Assembly: GCF_025766255.1 (NCBI RefSeq)
Contig: NW_026516715.1
Coordinates: forward strand, 62,001 to 126,000
DNA: 64,000 bases
Source: Zychaea mexicana
Lineage: Eukaryota > Mucoromycota > Mucoromycetes > Mucorales > Lichtheimiaceae
Reading direction: 5' to 3'
The notes under the pieces are model-generated. The model was given only the letters and a program-made list of their open reading frames with translations. It was not told the DNA's origin and did not search any database. Below, in pieces: positions 10,344-22,485 of this stretch. The position numbers and the translations under genes were made by a program. The first letter of the stretch is position 1, and every line of letters begins with the position of its first letter.

Positions 10344-12830
10344 TCAGTAGTCTTCTTCAGGATCTTCTGGTTGTGGTGGCATGAAAGGAGTATCTTTGGG
10401 CACACATTGATAAAATATTTTGGTTGCCTCGACCACAGCTTGTTCAAAGCTGGTGGAGCCAGTGGGATCGCTGCACGGGATAACATTTTTGGGTAGTTGC
10501 CACGAATCTGCCAAGGACACTTGTCGGCAGCGTTGCTCGTACAAAAGTGAAAACTTGACATGTCCATCTAAAACGCAGCACGCGGGGTATGTGAGAAGAT
10601 AGAAAATGGCCCGAATGTAGTGGTCAAATACGAAGACGCGTGCTTATGTCTGCTCGAAAATTACCTTCAGGCAAAAGCAAATCAATGGCCTTGTGCAGTT
10701 CATCGCGGTCTCCCTCACTTGACTCTTTCCACAAATATGTCACGTCTATTAAACAGGGAATAAGTTGAGTATCCTCGTATGATGGAGAAAAAGATAACTT
10801 ACATTCATTGCGTGGACACGCCATTGTTTCATGGTTCTGGTGTAAAACGAAAATCGGTTGGTCTTTATTTCCTGCAGAACTACCTGGTGGCAACACGCTA
10901 TAACATAACATGTCATCCGTTTCCCCAAACGACACTAAGGGCTTATCAGTTACAACAATGGATCGTGATATCCATTTTCTTGTAAAAATATCACCGTGTT
11001 AGTTAATTAAATAAGTGAGTAAAATATATACACGTCAGCAATAAACTTACTCATAATCGTTTGAGGATGGTATCCAACGTTCATCCAAATAATCAATGCC
11101 AGCAACAACCCAGGTGGCGTTGAATTTCTGTCCATCTTTAGTCTCTATGCCCTTGCATTCACCGGTGTTTTCGTCAATCAGAAACCGGGTCAGCTGTTGG
11201 CTAAGGATGTAAACGCCACCATATACTGCGCAGACACTTTATATTGTCATGTTAGAAAGGTTATCATCAGGAAAGAGTGAATTTGGATACCAAGAACAAC
11301 TTACCGACAAAATGCTTGAGCAATTTCACTACCACCACCGTATAAAGTGCAAAGGAATGCACCTTTGTTGAACCGGCCCATCGACCGTACAAATGCCTGT
11401 GTTCGTTCCAACCCAACCTTTGTTGCAGCTAAAAAAAAAATGATGTGTGTGTTATATCCTCTCTATTCCTGTGCCATTATAACACTCACATACTTACTCT
11501 GATCATCCACTCCTGCAATAGCATAGATGATGGCGGTTTGTAATTTTCTCGAAATCTTGAACTTTTCATCCAAGAATTGTGAATATGGCATATCCTCGTT
11601 TCCTAGAAAAGCACATCATTACTTTGGGTTTACCACTTGTTTTTTCGTGATTTATGTCTTAAGAGAATAGCTTCTTACCTTGTAGTACCTCAGGATTAGT
11701 ATCAAAGTCGATAGCAAACGTCAAAAAGCGCATTAATTTGCGCTTATCGATCAAGGGAATCCCCTTGTTCGTAAATACATCCTGCTTCGAGCTCGGTACC
11801 TAACAGACAAAGCAAAAGAGCCCCCCTCACCCCTTATCAATATCGGACGTCCTTTAATCCAGGTACATTTTAGAACCCACTTACTCGATCGAGTCGCCCT
11901 TGCTCGTTATCGAAAATACCAATGTCATCGACCCCCTTGAATTCCAGATATCGGCCAACTCCACTTTGGATAAGTATTTCCACGAGCTCACCATTACATG
12001 ACAACAATTTGGGGGTCAAATCCAAATTGTAGGCCCTTGATGCACGCATTGCACTCAAGAGGAAATTTAATCGAGATACGCTTGGCTGCAGATCGATCGT
12101 CGTAGTATCTTGGTGTTTGCTCACTATATCCTTGACCTCTTGATTGATCGTTTCTTCGATAAGCACCTTATCGGCCGAGGGCTCAACCGAGAGGAGTGAT
12201 TTGATCTTGTTGCGGACTGCGCTTTCCAAAGATTCGTCTGTGTCAGCGTCGAGTTCAACAGGTATAGATCCCGTCGACGGTTGCTCGTGTACGTTGAACG
12301 CGACCTTTCGATAGTTGTTTTTGTAGTTTTCCTGGTAGCTTATTTCGGATTCTGTAGATATCGTTAGTTTTTAGCAATGAGATAGAGTGAACTAAAAAAT
12401 AGGGATTGACAAGGGCTTATATAACTCGTACCGTTGTTCTCGGAAGAATTGCGCTCTGGCATAAAAAAAACGCGGTGGTCAGTACCTGTAACCTTTTTCT
12501 TTAATAATAAAAGCTGTTCCAACCTTGTTCTATGCGTTGCTTCCAACGTAACATTTCTTTAAAACCAAAAACACTCCAATTACTGCCATAGTGGTCATTA
12601 CTGTCGACATGGAGGACTTTCTTTCCTGCACGGGCAAGCGAACTTTTTTTTTCTTAGCTGTTGATTAGTAATTGTGTGGACCCTTTTCTTTTATATTGTG
12701 CGCTTGTATTGGTTGATAAAATACGAGAACAAAGCTCTCACCCCGCTACAATGGATTCGATCAAACCAGTGCCGAGCACAATGGCGTCGAAATCAGTTTC
12801 GTCGAGTAGTTGAGGGTTTTCTTTTGACAT
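10344..12830 (-). CDS. MRS6: Rab escort protein (Rab geranylgeranyltransferase component A)
   Basis: Presents newly made Rab GTPases to geranylgeranyltransferase II and delivers them to membranes. Eleven exons: 12742-12830, 12524-12642, 12432-12455 (24 nt), 11885-12351, 11679-11799, 11498-11602, 11305-11428, 11051-11236, 10803-10978, 10665-10745 and 10344-10567. The product is 571 aa with all phases consistent. Seen: the N-terminal dinucleotide-fold region DFDAIVLGTGLIESIVAG then GKKVLHVDSN-YG, LLSCNGELVEILIQSGVGRYLEFK, LCTLYGGGSEIAQAFCRVCA followed by VYGGVYIL, and a C-terminal helix near FYQCVPKDTPF. The long inserted segment after the first domain separates REP from the shorter GDI. The acceptor of exon 8 is an AAAG site, chosen because it alone keeps the frame and restores the family CAVYGG block. 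Starts divergently from the F-box gene. Confidence 0.93.
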
Positions 12831-13418
12831 TGACAAGGAAAAGTACACGTCCCAGGTTAGGTTTAGGCGGAAACAAAAAAGGATTATTAAAAGGGGAAAC
12901 GTGGACTTTGGAATATATAGTTCGTTTCCTTGACAACAACGAAAGCTCACCATATCGAACCTCTCCCGTTGTTGCCTCTCGAGACTCATTACTTTAAACA
13001 TTTGAATAACATTGGCCGGTGCTTGCCAGTTTGAATCAGTTGGCAAAAATTCTGGATGGCTCTGCCGCCAACAAATAAGCAGAATATCGCCCCTAACTTC
13101 ATCCGTACAAATCATTCACTATGAGACGATGCCGTGAAAAAGTGGATTAAAAACATGTTTTCAAGGTTATCCATATCGACAAGATTACTCATCAGCAGTT
13201 CAGAAGGCAAAAAGACACAATAGTTTATTCGTACATCGACATACACTGTTTTTTTTTCAATCATAGCTGTTTCTCATAATGATAATGCAATTTAAATATT
13301 TTTGCCAAACTATCAAGTGTTTCCGCCTATTCTTGACTTACCATGATGCCTCTTATCGTTGGTCAAGATAAATTGTCACCCGACATGCTGTCGCCACAAA
13401 CTTTTGTATTTCCTTTCT
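12831..13418. promoter_or_regulatory. Divergent promoter region between REP and F-box genes
   Basis: No gene is supported. The two flanking genes are transcribed away from each other across about 590 bp of AT-rich DNA. Confidence 0.5.
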
Positions 13419-14893
13419 ATGGCAACGCGTAACACAGCCAAGGATCATCTGTCAACACTCCCTAGCGATATACAACACATAGTTTTCAGTCATTTGACTT
13501 TTAAGGAACGATGGCATTATGCCTCTGTATGCAACGATTGGCGCTCTGCGATTTTGGAATGGCAGGGCATGTGGGAAAGTTTGTCAATGGACGATGGGCA
13601 CAACATCGTACCTGACCTCCTCCCGTATCGATCGTGCATCCGTGGATCTGTTGTAAAACAAATACGCGTGCAAGCCAGCTATGACAGAGATCATTCGACA
13701 GCTGTAATTAATTTCTTAACCGATCTGAAATGCGACGCGATTGAAGAAGGTACGTATAACAACATAACGGTTGCTACATAATAACACTAAAAACTTTTGA
13801 CAAAGTTAAAATATGCTCCAGCCTTGTAAAACAGTCAGATTTCCTAAAGTTAATTGGTATATGTGGCAGCACACTTACCCGCGTTTCTATCGCACACGAC
13901 GAAGAGGACCAGACCAATACTACCCCTGACATGATACTGTGTTATTGCCCGAACCTTCGCCATCTGTCCTACTATGGTTTCGTATATGGCGGTGAACAAA
14001 ATAAACCACAGTTGGCGCCATCGTTCAAACACCAGCATCTCGTGGACTTGAGTTTAGAGTTTTGTAACATTGATAAGGAAGGCAGCTTTGATCCGTTACC
14101 GTTCCTGAGAACAGCAACAAATCTCCAGCGACTCTCCTTGTGCCTGTGTAATATCGTAGCAACTGGCCATTCGCTTCCGTCGCTTTTACGTGAGCATTGT
14201 CCAAAACTTGTATCTCTTTTCCTCGCCGGTTATGAGGATGGTGGAACACTCGACCAGGCAGCATACGACCAGTGCGAATGGAAGTCGAAAACAGTGAAAA
14301 ACCTCTCAACTACCAAACCTATATCTTCTTCTTTGGAGCGACTTGCTTTGCACGATTCGCAAGATTTCTATAATGGATCGCAAGACCTTCTTTGTGCGAT
14401 TGCAAGAGATTACCGAGAAAGCTTAAAGTTTTTAGATCTTAAAGGAGCCACACTCACATCTGAAAGTGTTTTCGGACGATTATCAGTACTCGTTTTCCCT
14501 TCCCTTGAACGCCTCGATCTCAGCCATATCGACAACGAACCAAACCTTACGCATCTTTGTCTTCATGATAAACACGATTGCATTGACGATACAGTATTGG
14601 AAGCCATTGGTATTGGCGCCAAATCTTTGGAAACACTAGAGCTCAACTCCTGTGTAAGCATCACTGCTGATGCGCTAGCAAAGCTCTTGACGGTGTTATT
14701 AGCGACAACAAATCAGCAGACGGCACCACTACTACGTTCAATAAAGTTCAACCAGGCCCCAGCAGCTGTGACACCTCAAGTCTTGGACGTGATCGCTGAA
14801 AAGTCGATGAACTCGAATTCGACACATGCATCGATGCCGGTCGTCTTAAAAGGAAACGGCGGTATAATGGATCCGTTTCAGATTTGCAGCTGA
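13419..14893 (+). CDS. F-box and leucine-rich-repeat protein
   Basis: Likely substrate receptor of an SCF ubiquitin ligase. Two exons, 13419-13749 and 13806-14893, give 472 aa in frame. Residues about 10-55 form an F-box: LSTLPSDIQHIVFSHLTFKE followed by a tryptophan-containing helix pair (RWHYASVCNDWRSAILEW). The rest consists of irregular LRR-like segments such as LVDLSLEFCNI, LQRLSLCLCNI, LKFLDLKGATL, LERLDLSHID and LETLELNSCVSI. ATG 13419 puts the F-box at the N-terminus; an in-frame upstream ATG would only add a short Cys/His-rich stretch. The target is unknown. F-box/LRR genes of this type are often expanded in Mucoromycota. Confidence 0.87.
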
Positions 14894-16164
14894 AATAGAT
14901 CATTCAGACAAAAGCGATACTGCTCTGGAACAGATTTTGGAAAAACTTGACCAAAAAGCCAAACCATGGTCTGTATTTTTGCTCTCACACCCTTTTAAAT
15001 TCATCACACATACCATTATCAGAAAACTTCAATGCAAATGATATATGTATAGTAGCGGTAGCGTCAATATCTCCCTCTTTCTCTCCTTGTATCCCTTTCG
15101 CTCCTTTTGGATCTTCGCTTGAATTCTCGTTGGGACAGTTTCCTTTAAATACATAAGGTGCATAAGATTTCTGTTTTTAAGAGACTAATGTGATCATGAA
15201 GGCGTCGCATATACCAAACAGTTGTAATTTTAGGGCATTGGTTACTATACACCCCTTAGAGTATACGTAGCCTGTAATGAATCTTGGAGACTGACGTGTG
15301 GAAACCATTAAAGTTTTTATTATATGCTGAACACGTGTGTGTAATAAATGTAAGTCTTCTATCATCTTTAAATAACGCGGTAGCACGAACGAACATACTA
15401 GCCGCATGATATAAGATCAATGGTATTAACCACGAACTTGAGCTGTGCCTCCGTCGTCACCCCCCACAAGATAGAATGCGCCCGGTGTCTCATATTATCA
15501 GTATCGTCAACGGTGACCAATTTGTTGCCGTCCACACGCACAAAAATGCACAGAATATAGTGTGGTCGTCAGTCGATGAAATACACTCAGTGAATCTGAT
15601 TTTTTGGGCTATGTCTTTTGCGGATCCTCACTTTTTTTTTTCTTAGAAAAAAAGAGCCATTTTACATTTCAAAATAGCAACATTCTGTACCTGATAACTG
15701 AATACGTATCCGATGTGTGGGCTGGCTACCTAGAGTACTATAATATTAGATAGATCCTGGGACGAGAGAGCTAAACAACCAAACAAGACGCGAACAGCAT
15801 CTTGCGTGTCATATTTATTCTCTTTCTTCCTCTATTATCATATACAACTATTCACTTTTTGCAGTAAAGCATTGGAAAAACCGGATCTGGCTCTATAAAG
15901 ATAGTTGTGTGGTTTGGGTATACCCACACGGTATCTGTGAATCGGATTGAAGGCATCTGTCCATCTCGAAAAAAAGATATACGTTGTTATAAAATTACCA
16001 TTAGCGTCACTAAAGTTTATTGGATACATAACATATCATTGCAGCCTACCACTTATTGATGCTCATGGAAACAATCTTGAGTTTCTTTTTGACCAAATTA
16101 TGTGTAGTGCCAAATTTATTCATATACTATAGATAGGGACATGTTGTTTTTGACAAAAATAAAA
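14894..16164. other. Intergenic, no gene seen
   Basis: About 1.27 kb without a supported gene between the F-box gene and the left end of the Mutator-like element. No tRNA or long conserved frame was found. The last nine bases (16156-16164) are the left copy of the target duplication. Confidence 0.5.
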
Positions 16165-16268
16165 GGCTTTTGATACGGACACCCCCCTCTGATCCTTACG
16201 GACACCCCCTTCTATTTTTAATCCTCATCAGGTTACACACATCCTATAAATATATACTTGTGGGGGTG
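16165..16268 (+). repeat. Left terminal inverted repeat of the MULE
   Basis: Identical to the reverse complement of 19975-20078 over 104 bp; similarity continues imperfectly for some ten bases inward. It contains the subrepeat ACGGACACCCCC twice and an inverted GGGGGTGTCCG at the inner edge, candidate transposase binding sites. Confidence 0.96.
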
Positions 16269-16523
16269 TCCGCAAGGATGTGTTCACTGGATTTGTTCAC
16301 TTGTTATTGTTATTATACATCTTTCGATATATAACAAAAAGGAACCATAAAAAGTACATGAAAAACATTCCTTAATGCTTTTCAAACTCTCTAGGGTGTC
16401 TCTACGGATGTGTTTATGAGCAGTAGTTTATACAAGTATACAAATGCTCCTCAATAAACAGTATACTTTGATATTATATCTTCAACTTTCTACCTACGTT
16501 TATCATCCTACTATCCCAACACT

Positions 16524-19500
16524 ATGAAGCAATTGATTGACACTACTTATACCGGATCAAATAAGCAAATTGTGAAAGCAATCAACGAGCAAGCCAGAGA
16601 ATACAACTTTGCGGTTTCAACTAAACGAAGTGAGAAGAACGTAAAAATCGTGATCCAGTGCGTACATGGTGGAAGCTATCGCAATACACATGGAGTAACT
16701 GAAGAAACGCGGGGACGCCAAACAGCGACGAAAACGACCGGCTGCCAATGGACCATGAACCTAAGGTGGTCCGAGAAGGATAAGCACTGGAAAGTAACGA
16801 AGGTCAGCAACGACAATGAGCACAACCACTCCCTCGACAAGCCTCCTCAGTATTACCACCAACACCGCACGCCAACTCTCCACGCCGAGCAGCAAATATT
16901 ATCATTGACAGATAATTCCGTCAGGCCCCTCATGATACATCGAGAAGTCCAGAACCACGAAGACGGCGCAATTATGACCATGAGGGATCTATACAGTTTT
17001 CGTGCGCAAATATTCCGTGAGGATAATCATGGCGGCTTCAGTAGGATATTCGAGTTCCTCATTGGTAACAACTATATCACTAGATATAAGCTAGACGGCA
17101 CAGGTAAAAGTCTCGACACCCTCTTTTTCACCCATGAAACGAGTATAGCAAAAGCACGACGATTCAACGAGATCATTGCTATCGATGCGACGTACAAAAC
17201 GAGCAGAACCAAGATGCCTCTTGTCAATGTTGTTGGTGTCAGTCATCTCGGTGCATCAAAGCTCAAGAACGTGCTTATTGCCTCTGCTTTCTTGGTAAAC
17301 GAGAAAGAAGAGTCGTACACCTGGATCCTTCGGACTATGCGACAAGTCATATGGCCAGAAGGAAACGTACGCATCTTCATTACGGACAACGAAAGAGCTT
17401 TAATCAACGCCATCGAGTCAACTTTCAAAGAAGAAGAGTATATACTTTGCGGGTGGCATATGGAGCAGCATTTACGTAGCATTTTCAGTACTTGCTTTCC
17501 ACCGAACAGCGAAGAGATAGGCGAAGCCAAAGCTATCATTAAGCAAATGGTTTATGTTGGTAAAAAAGACGAAGCGACTTTCCAGGCTGCCATTGACGCT
17601 TATAAGTGTCTGATCGAAAAAGGTGCTCTTGCGTATACCAACGAAAACCATAAGCGATCCAACAAAAAGCACAAGAAAACAAAGTCCAAAGCGAAGCATC
17701 ATGACGACAGCAGCAATAGCGAGAACGACAGAGATACTGAAGATGATGCAACGTCTGCAATACGTTTGCTGGCAAACAAAAAGAAAGAGAAAATGATGGA
17801 CTATCTCAACGGGTATGTTAACTACCTTTATCCAATATTTGACTGAGGCTTTTGCCGAGTTGTGCTCACCAGCTGTATTATATTATATTATATAGCTGTC
17901 TTGAATATAAGGAGAAATGGGGTGCTTGTTATGCCGGAAGACTTTTAAACATGGGAATGAGGGCATCATCGCGTGTTGAAGGAACACACTGGCGCATCAA
18001 AGATACAATGCAAACCACCGGAAGCTTGTTTAAAACGGTCAAAGCAATTGATCGTGTCATGCGTAAATCGGTATGTACTACACCCTTTGTTTTCGAATTG
18101 AAAAGTTAATGTGTTAACAGATATGCTAATCAGAATTTTGTACTAGTTGGCTGATGAAGAGACTCAGTTTTTGCAAGAAAGACATAAAATGCCACTGTAT
18201 GGAAAGCATGAATCGGCTGCGATGCAAGAGCTCTTTGGCACTATTTCGTTTTTTGCTTTGAATCGACTCCGAAGGGAGCTCAAACGAGCTTGGGATAACT
18301 GCGATAAATATCAACTTGACTCAAGCGAGTGCTGGTGTGGTACCACGCTAAACTATGGACTGCCGTGTCAACATAATATCGCACGAAAAGGGTTCAGTAT
18401 AAGCTTGTTGGATATCCCTGATCGATGGCGTTTGGAATATGACAGAGGTATAATTTTCTGCTATAGTAATACTGTGATTATACTATGCGCCTGTAATATA
18501 CTTCATATCCTAATATGAGAGTTATTTATCCACAGATAGCTTCCAAAAGGTGTATACTCCTGAAGCAATTGTATTAGAGCAACAGAACATGGTACTACAG
18601 AAGCTGCATGATGTACTCTACAATATGCGGTCGGATCAGCAAAAATCCGATTTACTTAGTAGTATCGATGGGACTATCGACGAATATACAATGAGTATCG
18701 ACATTAGCGACATCGAATTACCAAGCAATGTGAAGACGAAAGGACGCCCAGCTAACATAAGAAATGCACGATTACCGTCAAAGTTCGAACTCGATGAAAA
18801 GGATAGCCAGCAACGCTTTCAAAATAGAAATGCCAACGAGTCAGAGGAACTCTCCGAAGGCAGCAACACTGAGGATGATAACATCTACATTTTTCCTCAA
18901 CAAGGGAAAAGAAAGGATCCGGAGATGAACTTCCTTGAAAGCACGAACAAAAGGTACGTGCTCTTCTGATGGAATTCTAGCTAACAAATACTTGCAGCTA
19001 TCACGATTTTTTGTAACCAAACTAAGTTGATAAACTATTGTAGATCCAAAAAAGATTTTGTACCCAAGCTGAAGTTCTTCGTTCATCCAACCATCCCTCG
19101 CAAGTTCATTGAAACAACTGTCGACATTATGTCTGATGGCTTCTGTGGCTTCCGCACAATCGCACATCATGTACACGGCAATCAAGAGGCTTTTATGTTG
19201 GTCAAGCTACAAATGCTGGAGTGCTTCAAGATAAACAAGGATATATATCAGCAGCACTATGTATTTATGCGTGAAAATTTACAGCGTATTGAAACATCAC
19301 TATCTTACGCACTTGATGCTCCACGACCCCCAGAATCGTGCCCATCGGATTATTGGTTCCTTGCGCCTGACTTTGCACAGATCGCTGCAGACACTTATCA
19401 ACGACCTCTTGCAATTTATCCAGACAATGATAAGAAAAAGCCAGACTCTGACGAATACGCTTATGAGCCATCTCTAATTTTGCCAATGCAAGGTCCATCG

Positions 19501-19692
19501 TCCGACAACAAGAATCCTCTCCCCATCATTATGCAGCATCTCAATAACAATCATTGGGCTACCATCGATACAAAAGGACGCATTATCAAGATGGACTGGC
19601 CGATTATCAACTCGATGTGTATAAAGGCATACCGATCAATGGGTAATATTGATAACCTGCGTAAAACAATAAGTGGCGTTATCTGCAGATAA
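16524..19692 (+). CDS. MULE transposase with FAR1-like, DDE, SWIM and OTU domains
   Basis: Five exons (16524-17812, 17896-18070, 18147-18447, 18536-18953, 19044-19692) give 943 aa, in frame at every junction. Domains in order: a FAR1/WRKY-like zinc DNA-binding region (about residues 20-110, with IQCVHGG, TGCQW and NEHNHSL); a MULE DDE integrase core with Asp221 in AIDATYK, Asp288 in ITDNERAL and a candidate Glu458 in RVEGTHW; and a SWIM zinc finger CWCGTTLNYGLPCQH starting at residue 550. The C-terminal OTU-type cysteine protease has Asp759 and Cys762 in SDGFCGF and His898 in NNNHWATID. All catalytic residues expected for both enzymes are present. The OTU part may strip ubiquitin from the transposase or from host factors; that role is inference. 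Confidence 0.93.
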
Positions 19693-19974
19693 AAAAGCGT
19701 GACGACGAAAAGACAGTGCGTGCTGGACCCTTTGCACTAGATTAATCACTCTACTACTTCCTGTACAGTAATTCCCTCTCTTCTCGAACACCACTCTCTA
19801 CATTTCATTGTTATTTGATATATTCTGGCATATGTTAAACAGCGATGTTGATAATATTTACTCAATACCTTAAAGGAACATTATATTTTACATCACTTTG
19901 ATTTATGGCTCTCCCGTTATATGGTATAGCAAATAACAGAGCACACCACTTAGGTATACTCATAACCTTACGGT

Positions 19975-20078
19975 CACCCCCACAAGTATATATTTATAGG
20001 ATGTGTGTAACCTGATGAGGATTAAAAATAGAAGGGGGTGTCCGTAAGGATCAGAGGGGGGTGTCCGTATCAAAAGCC
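19975..20078 (-). repeat. Right terminal inverted repeat of the MULE
   Basis: Reverse complement of the left terminal repeat, followed directly by the right copy of the 9-bp target duplication. Confidence 0.96.
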
Positions 20079-20087
20079 AAAATAAAA

Positions 20088-20580
20088 ACATATGCCTACA
20101 TGGTCGTATTGAATACAATCTACTTTTTCCGCAAAAGATAGACCTCGACTTTTTGCGTATGCAATTACAACTTGCTTTCTTTTAATGCTGAGATAAAGAC
20201 GAATCTTAGCAGCGTCACGATGTGTCCATTAATTATAAGATATCATAGAGAATTGCTGCTGCCACGGTATATACTTTTGTTACGTATTAATAAAAGTTTG
20301 GGAAATTGAACTATGTCCAACCGTTACTCAAATCAGCTTACTTGCAGCCACTTTTTTTTCTTTCAAACAGCTTATTTTTTGAATAAAGGAACCGCCATGG
20401 TAATAAACGATGGATACTGTTCCCATAGCAAACTTTCTGACAGGAAGGGGCAGATTACGAAAAAAAGTTATAGAGCGAGCGGGCTCCCAATTTCTGGGCT
20501 TAAAGGCCAGCTGGGCTACGCGACTTCGCCTCTTTTCTTCTTTACCAAAGCCTTATCGTTTCTTCTGACATCTCAAAATC
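20088..20580. other. Intergenic, no gene seen
   Basis: Right flank of the MULE and promoter side of the next gene. AT rich up to about 20460, then more GC rich. Nothing recognisable. Confidence 0.5.
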
Positions 20581-22485
20581 ATGCTCTTGCTTGAAATTGT
20601 CTCCGTCTTCCTCTGCGTACTCATGATCCCCATCATGCTGTTACTGCTCTTGGCTAAGTATATTGCCATACTGGTTATACTCATGCTTTTTGCTGTCTTT
20701 GCAAAAGCGTTTTATGATTCGTTGCCATCACCACCGTCGTGGTTGACCAAGTCGTTGTTGTTTGTTTTGCGGCCATTGGTGCATTTATTGACCAAGTTGC
20801 TGTCGTTCGTCCTGCGGTCATTGGTGCATTCGTTGACCAATGCTTTGTCCAGTTTCCTGCCGACTAGTCCCTTTACGGACCTTGAAGAAGTAGTTGCTCA
20901 AGAGCCTGCTGTGCTCCAAAGCTCTGTTCGTGGAATGGAGAGACCAGTGCCTGCAGTTGCGCATTCGTTTGGAATGTCTTCTGTGGACACCGTGACTCCC
21001 CGCATTGCGACTGTGCATGGCGGTAGCTCGTCGTGCACGACTGCAAGTGACCCGAACGATCCTTTCTCTCCGCGCAACCTGCAACTCTATCAGCAGCAAT
21101 GGCTGGAGCGCCTTCGCGAGGAGCGTGCTTACCGGCAAAAGCGTGCAGAAGAGTACAATTTGCTTGTTGCGGTTGAGGTTGCCCAGGGTGAAGAAACGGG
21201 TGATGCCTGCCCTGAGCTGGACACAGCAACTCCAGTAGATAGTGGAAGTCCTGCAGTGCAAGTTGTGCAGCTTGACGCGTTGTGTGCTTCGCGGCCCTCG
21301 AGCCCAGTAGCCGACCGTCATGTCTTGCCTTCTTCGCCAAAAGCGGTTGATATGTCCTTGTCTGCTGTGTCGGCGGAAGCGAGCTCCTCCTTTCCTGACT
21401 TTGACGATTCGCTCTCTTCAGCAGTTGTTGACGAGGCTCCCTTTATTGACGAGGATGTGGAGATGTTGCCTCCCGAGGCTTCATTCGAACCCTCCGAGCC
21501 TCAGGTATTTGAGTATCTGTCGACTCTGCCAGCAGTGGGTGATTCCGCAGCTGTGGTTCCTTCGGAGGTTGATCATGTCGAAGAGCCAGCGTGCTACCAA
21601 GATGCCGCTGTGCTGGCCTTTGTGCCTTTCGTTCCCGTTGCGCGCTCTGTTTGCGGCAACCCTCGTCACCGCCATCACCACCTTCGCCAACCTCCTATTC
21701 CGCCGTCGTTCCTTGCTCCTCGGCGCCACCCTCGCCATCGCACCCGTCACCGCAGCTTGTCCGTCGATGTGGAAATGCTGTCGCCTGTCTCCTCTCCCGC
21801 TTTGTCTGCTGTCGTCGTCGTCTCTTCTGCTCCGTCCCCTGACGTGGAAATGCTGTCGCCTGTCTTCTCTCCCGCTTTGTCTCCTGTCGCCGTCGTCTCT
21901 TCTGCTCCGTCCGCTGCCAGCAACAACAACAACAACAACAACAACATCACCACCGCCACCGCTACTGTCCCGGCTACAATGCCATTCACCTTTTCTTTCG
22001 CACCACCAACTCCGTTCGTTTTCTTGCTTCCGCCTCCTGTCACCACCACCACCGCCACAGTTTCATCCGCGTCCTTCGACTTCACTTTTGCTCCGCCTGC
22101 TCCTCCACCTCTAATGCCGCCAATTTCGTCTTCCGCTGCGCCTGTTGCTCGCGACAACATTGCTTCGTCTTCTTTCTCGCCTCCTGCCGCCACTACCACT
22201 TCCGCACCACCACCACCACAGACCGACGCAGAGGAACTCATAGAGTTGTTGGTGGTTGACATCGCAAACACCTCCAAGTACGACGCGCAGTTGCTGGAGA
22301 TCCTTGCGCTGGAGGATTCTCAAGAGGTGTTAAGCCAGCTGTTCGCGCTTGTCCATCAGGACAGCGATCTTCGCGGCTTGTACGAGGGTAAGTAACAGCA
22401 AAAATGTCAATTTTTTCCTGTCTGAAATGGGTTACGTGCTATAAGTTAGATACTAATAGAAATGCTTCTTTAAACAGGCGTTTAA
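20581..22485 (+). CDS. Orphan low-complexity membrane protein, about 604 aa
   Basis: I do not recognise it. A long frame runs from 20581 to a GTAAGT donor at 22388; a perfect TACTAAT branch site (22451-22457) and an AG at 22476-22477 support an intron. The last exon, 22478-22485, ends the protein two codons later. Without splicing, the frame stops at 22395. Seen: an N-terminal signal-anchor and a second hydrophobic region (residues 1-45), a duplicated 15-aa unit (about 57-86), a charged helix with WLERLREERAYRQKRAEEYN, a duplicated 25-aa unit beginning DVEMLSPV, long Pro/Ser/Thr/Asn runs, and a well-formed C-terminal helix LIELLVVDIANTSKYDAQLL. It is richer in G and C than its neighbours. It may be a lineage-specific surface or ER protein. 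Confidence 0.55.
20749..20838 (+). repeat. Tandem 45-bp duplication inside the orphan gene
   Basis: Two diverged copies, 20749-20793 and 20794-20838, each coding a 15-residue hydrophobic unit of the type LLFVLRPLVHLLT. Confidence 0.85.
21766..21915 (+). repeat. Tandem 75-bp duplication inside the orphan gene
   Basis: Two nearly identical copies, 21766-21840 and 21841-21915, each coding 25 residues that start DVEMLSPV. The exact codon multiple shows the duplication kept the frame. Confidence 0.9.

Larger units (their letters stand above)
16165..20078 (+). mobile_element. Complete Mutator-like element (MULE) encoding an OTU-fused transposase
   Basis: A 3914-bp cut-and-paste DNA transposon. 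The two ends are perfect inverted repeats of 104 bp (16165-16268 and 19975-20078), starting GGCTTTTGATACGGACACC. The element is flanked by a perfect 9-bp direct repeat AAAATAAAA (16156-16164 and 20079-20087), which is the duplication length expected for Mutator elements. Identical ends, a perfect duplication and an uninterrupted transposase gene all point to recent insertion. The only gene inside is the transposase at 16524-19692. Activity is inferred from intactness and not shown. Confidence 0.96.

Noticed and set aside
21320..22114. 264-codon open frame in another frame of the orphan gene
   Set aside because: Leu/Arg/Ser-rich shadow of the 20581 frame; no helix or motif of its own, and the 75-bp duplication is tuned to the other frame only by codon multiple.
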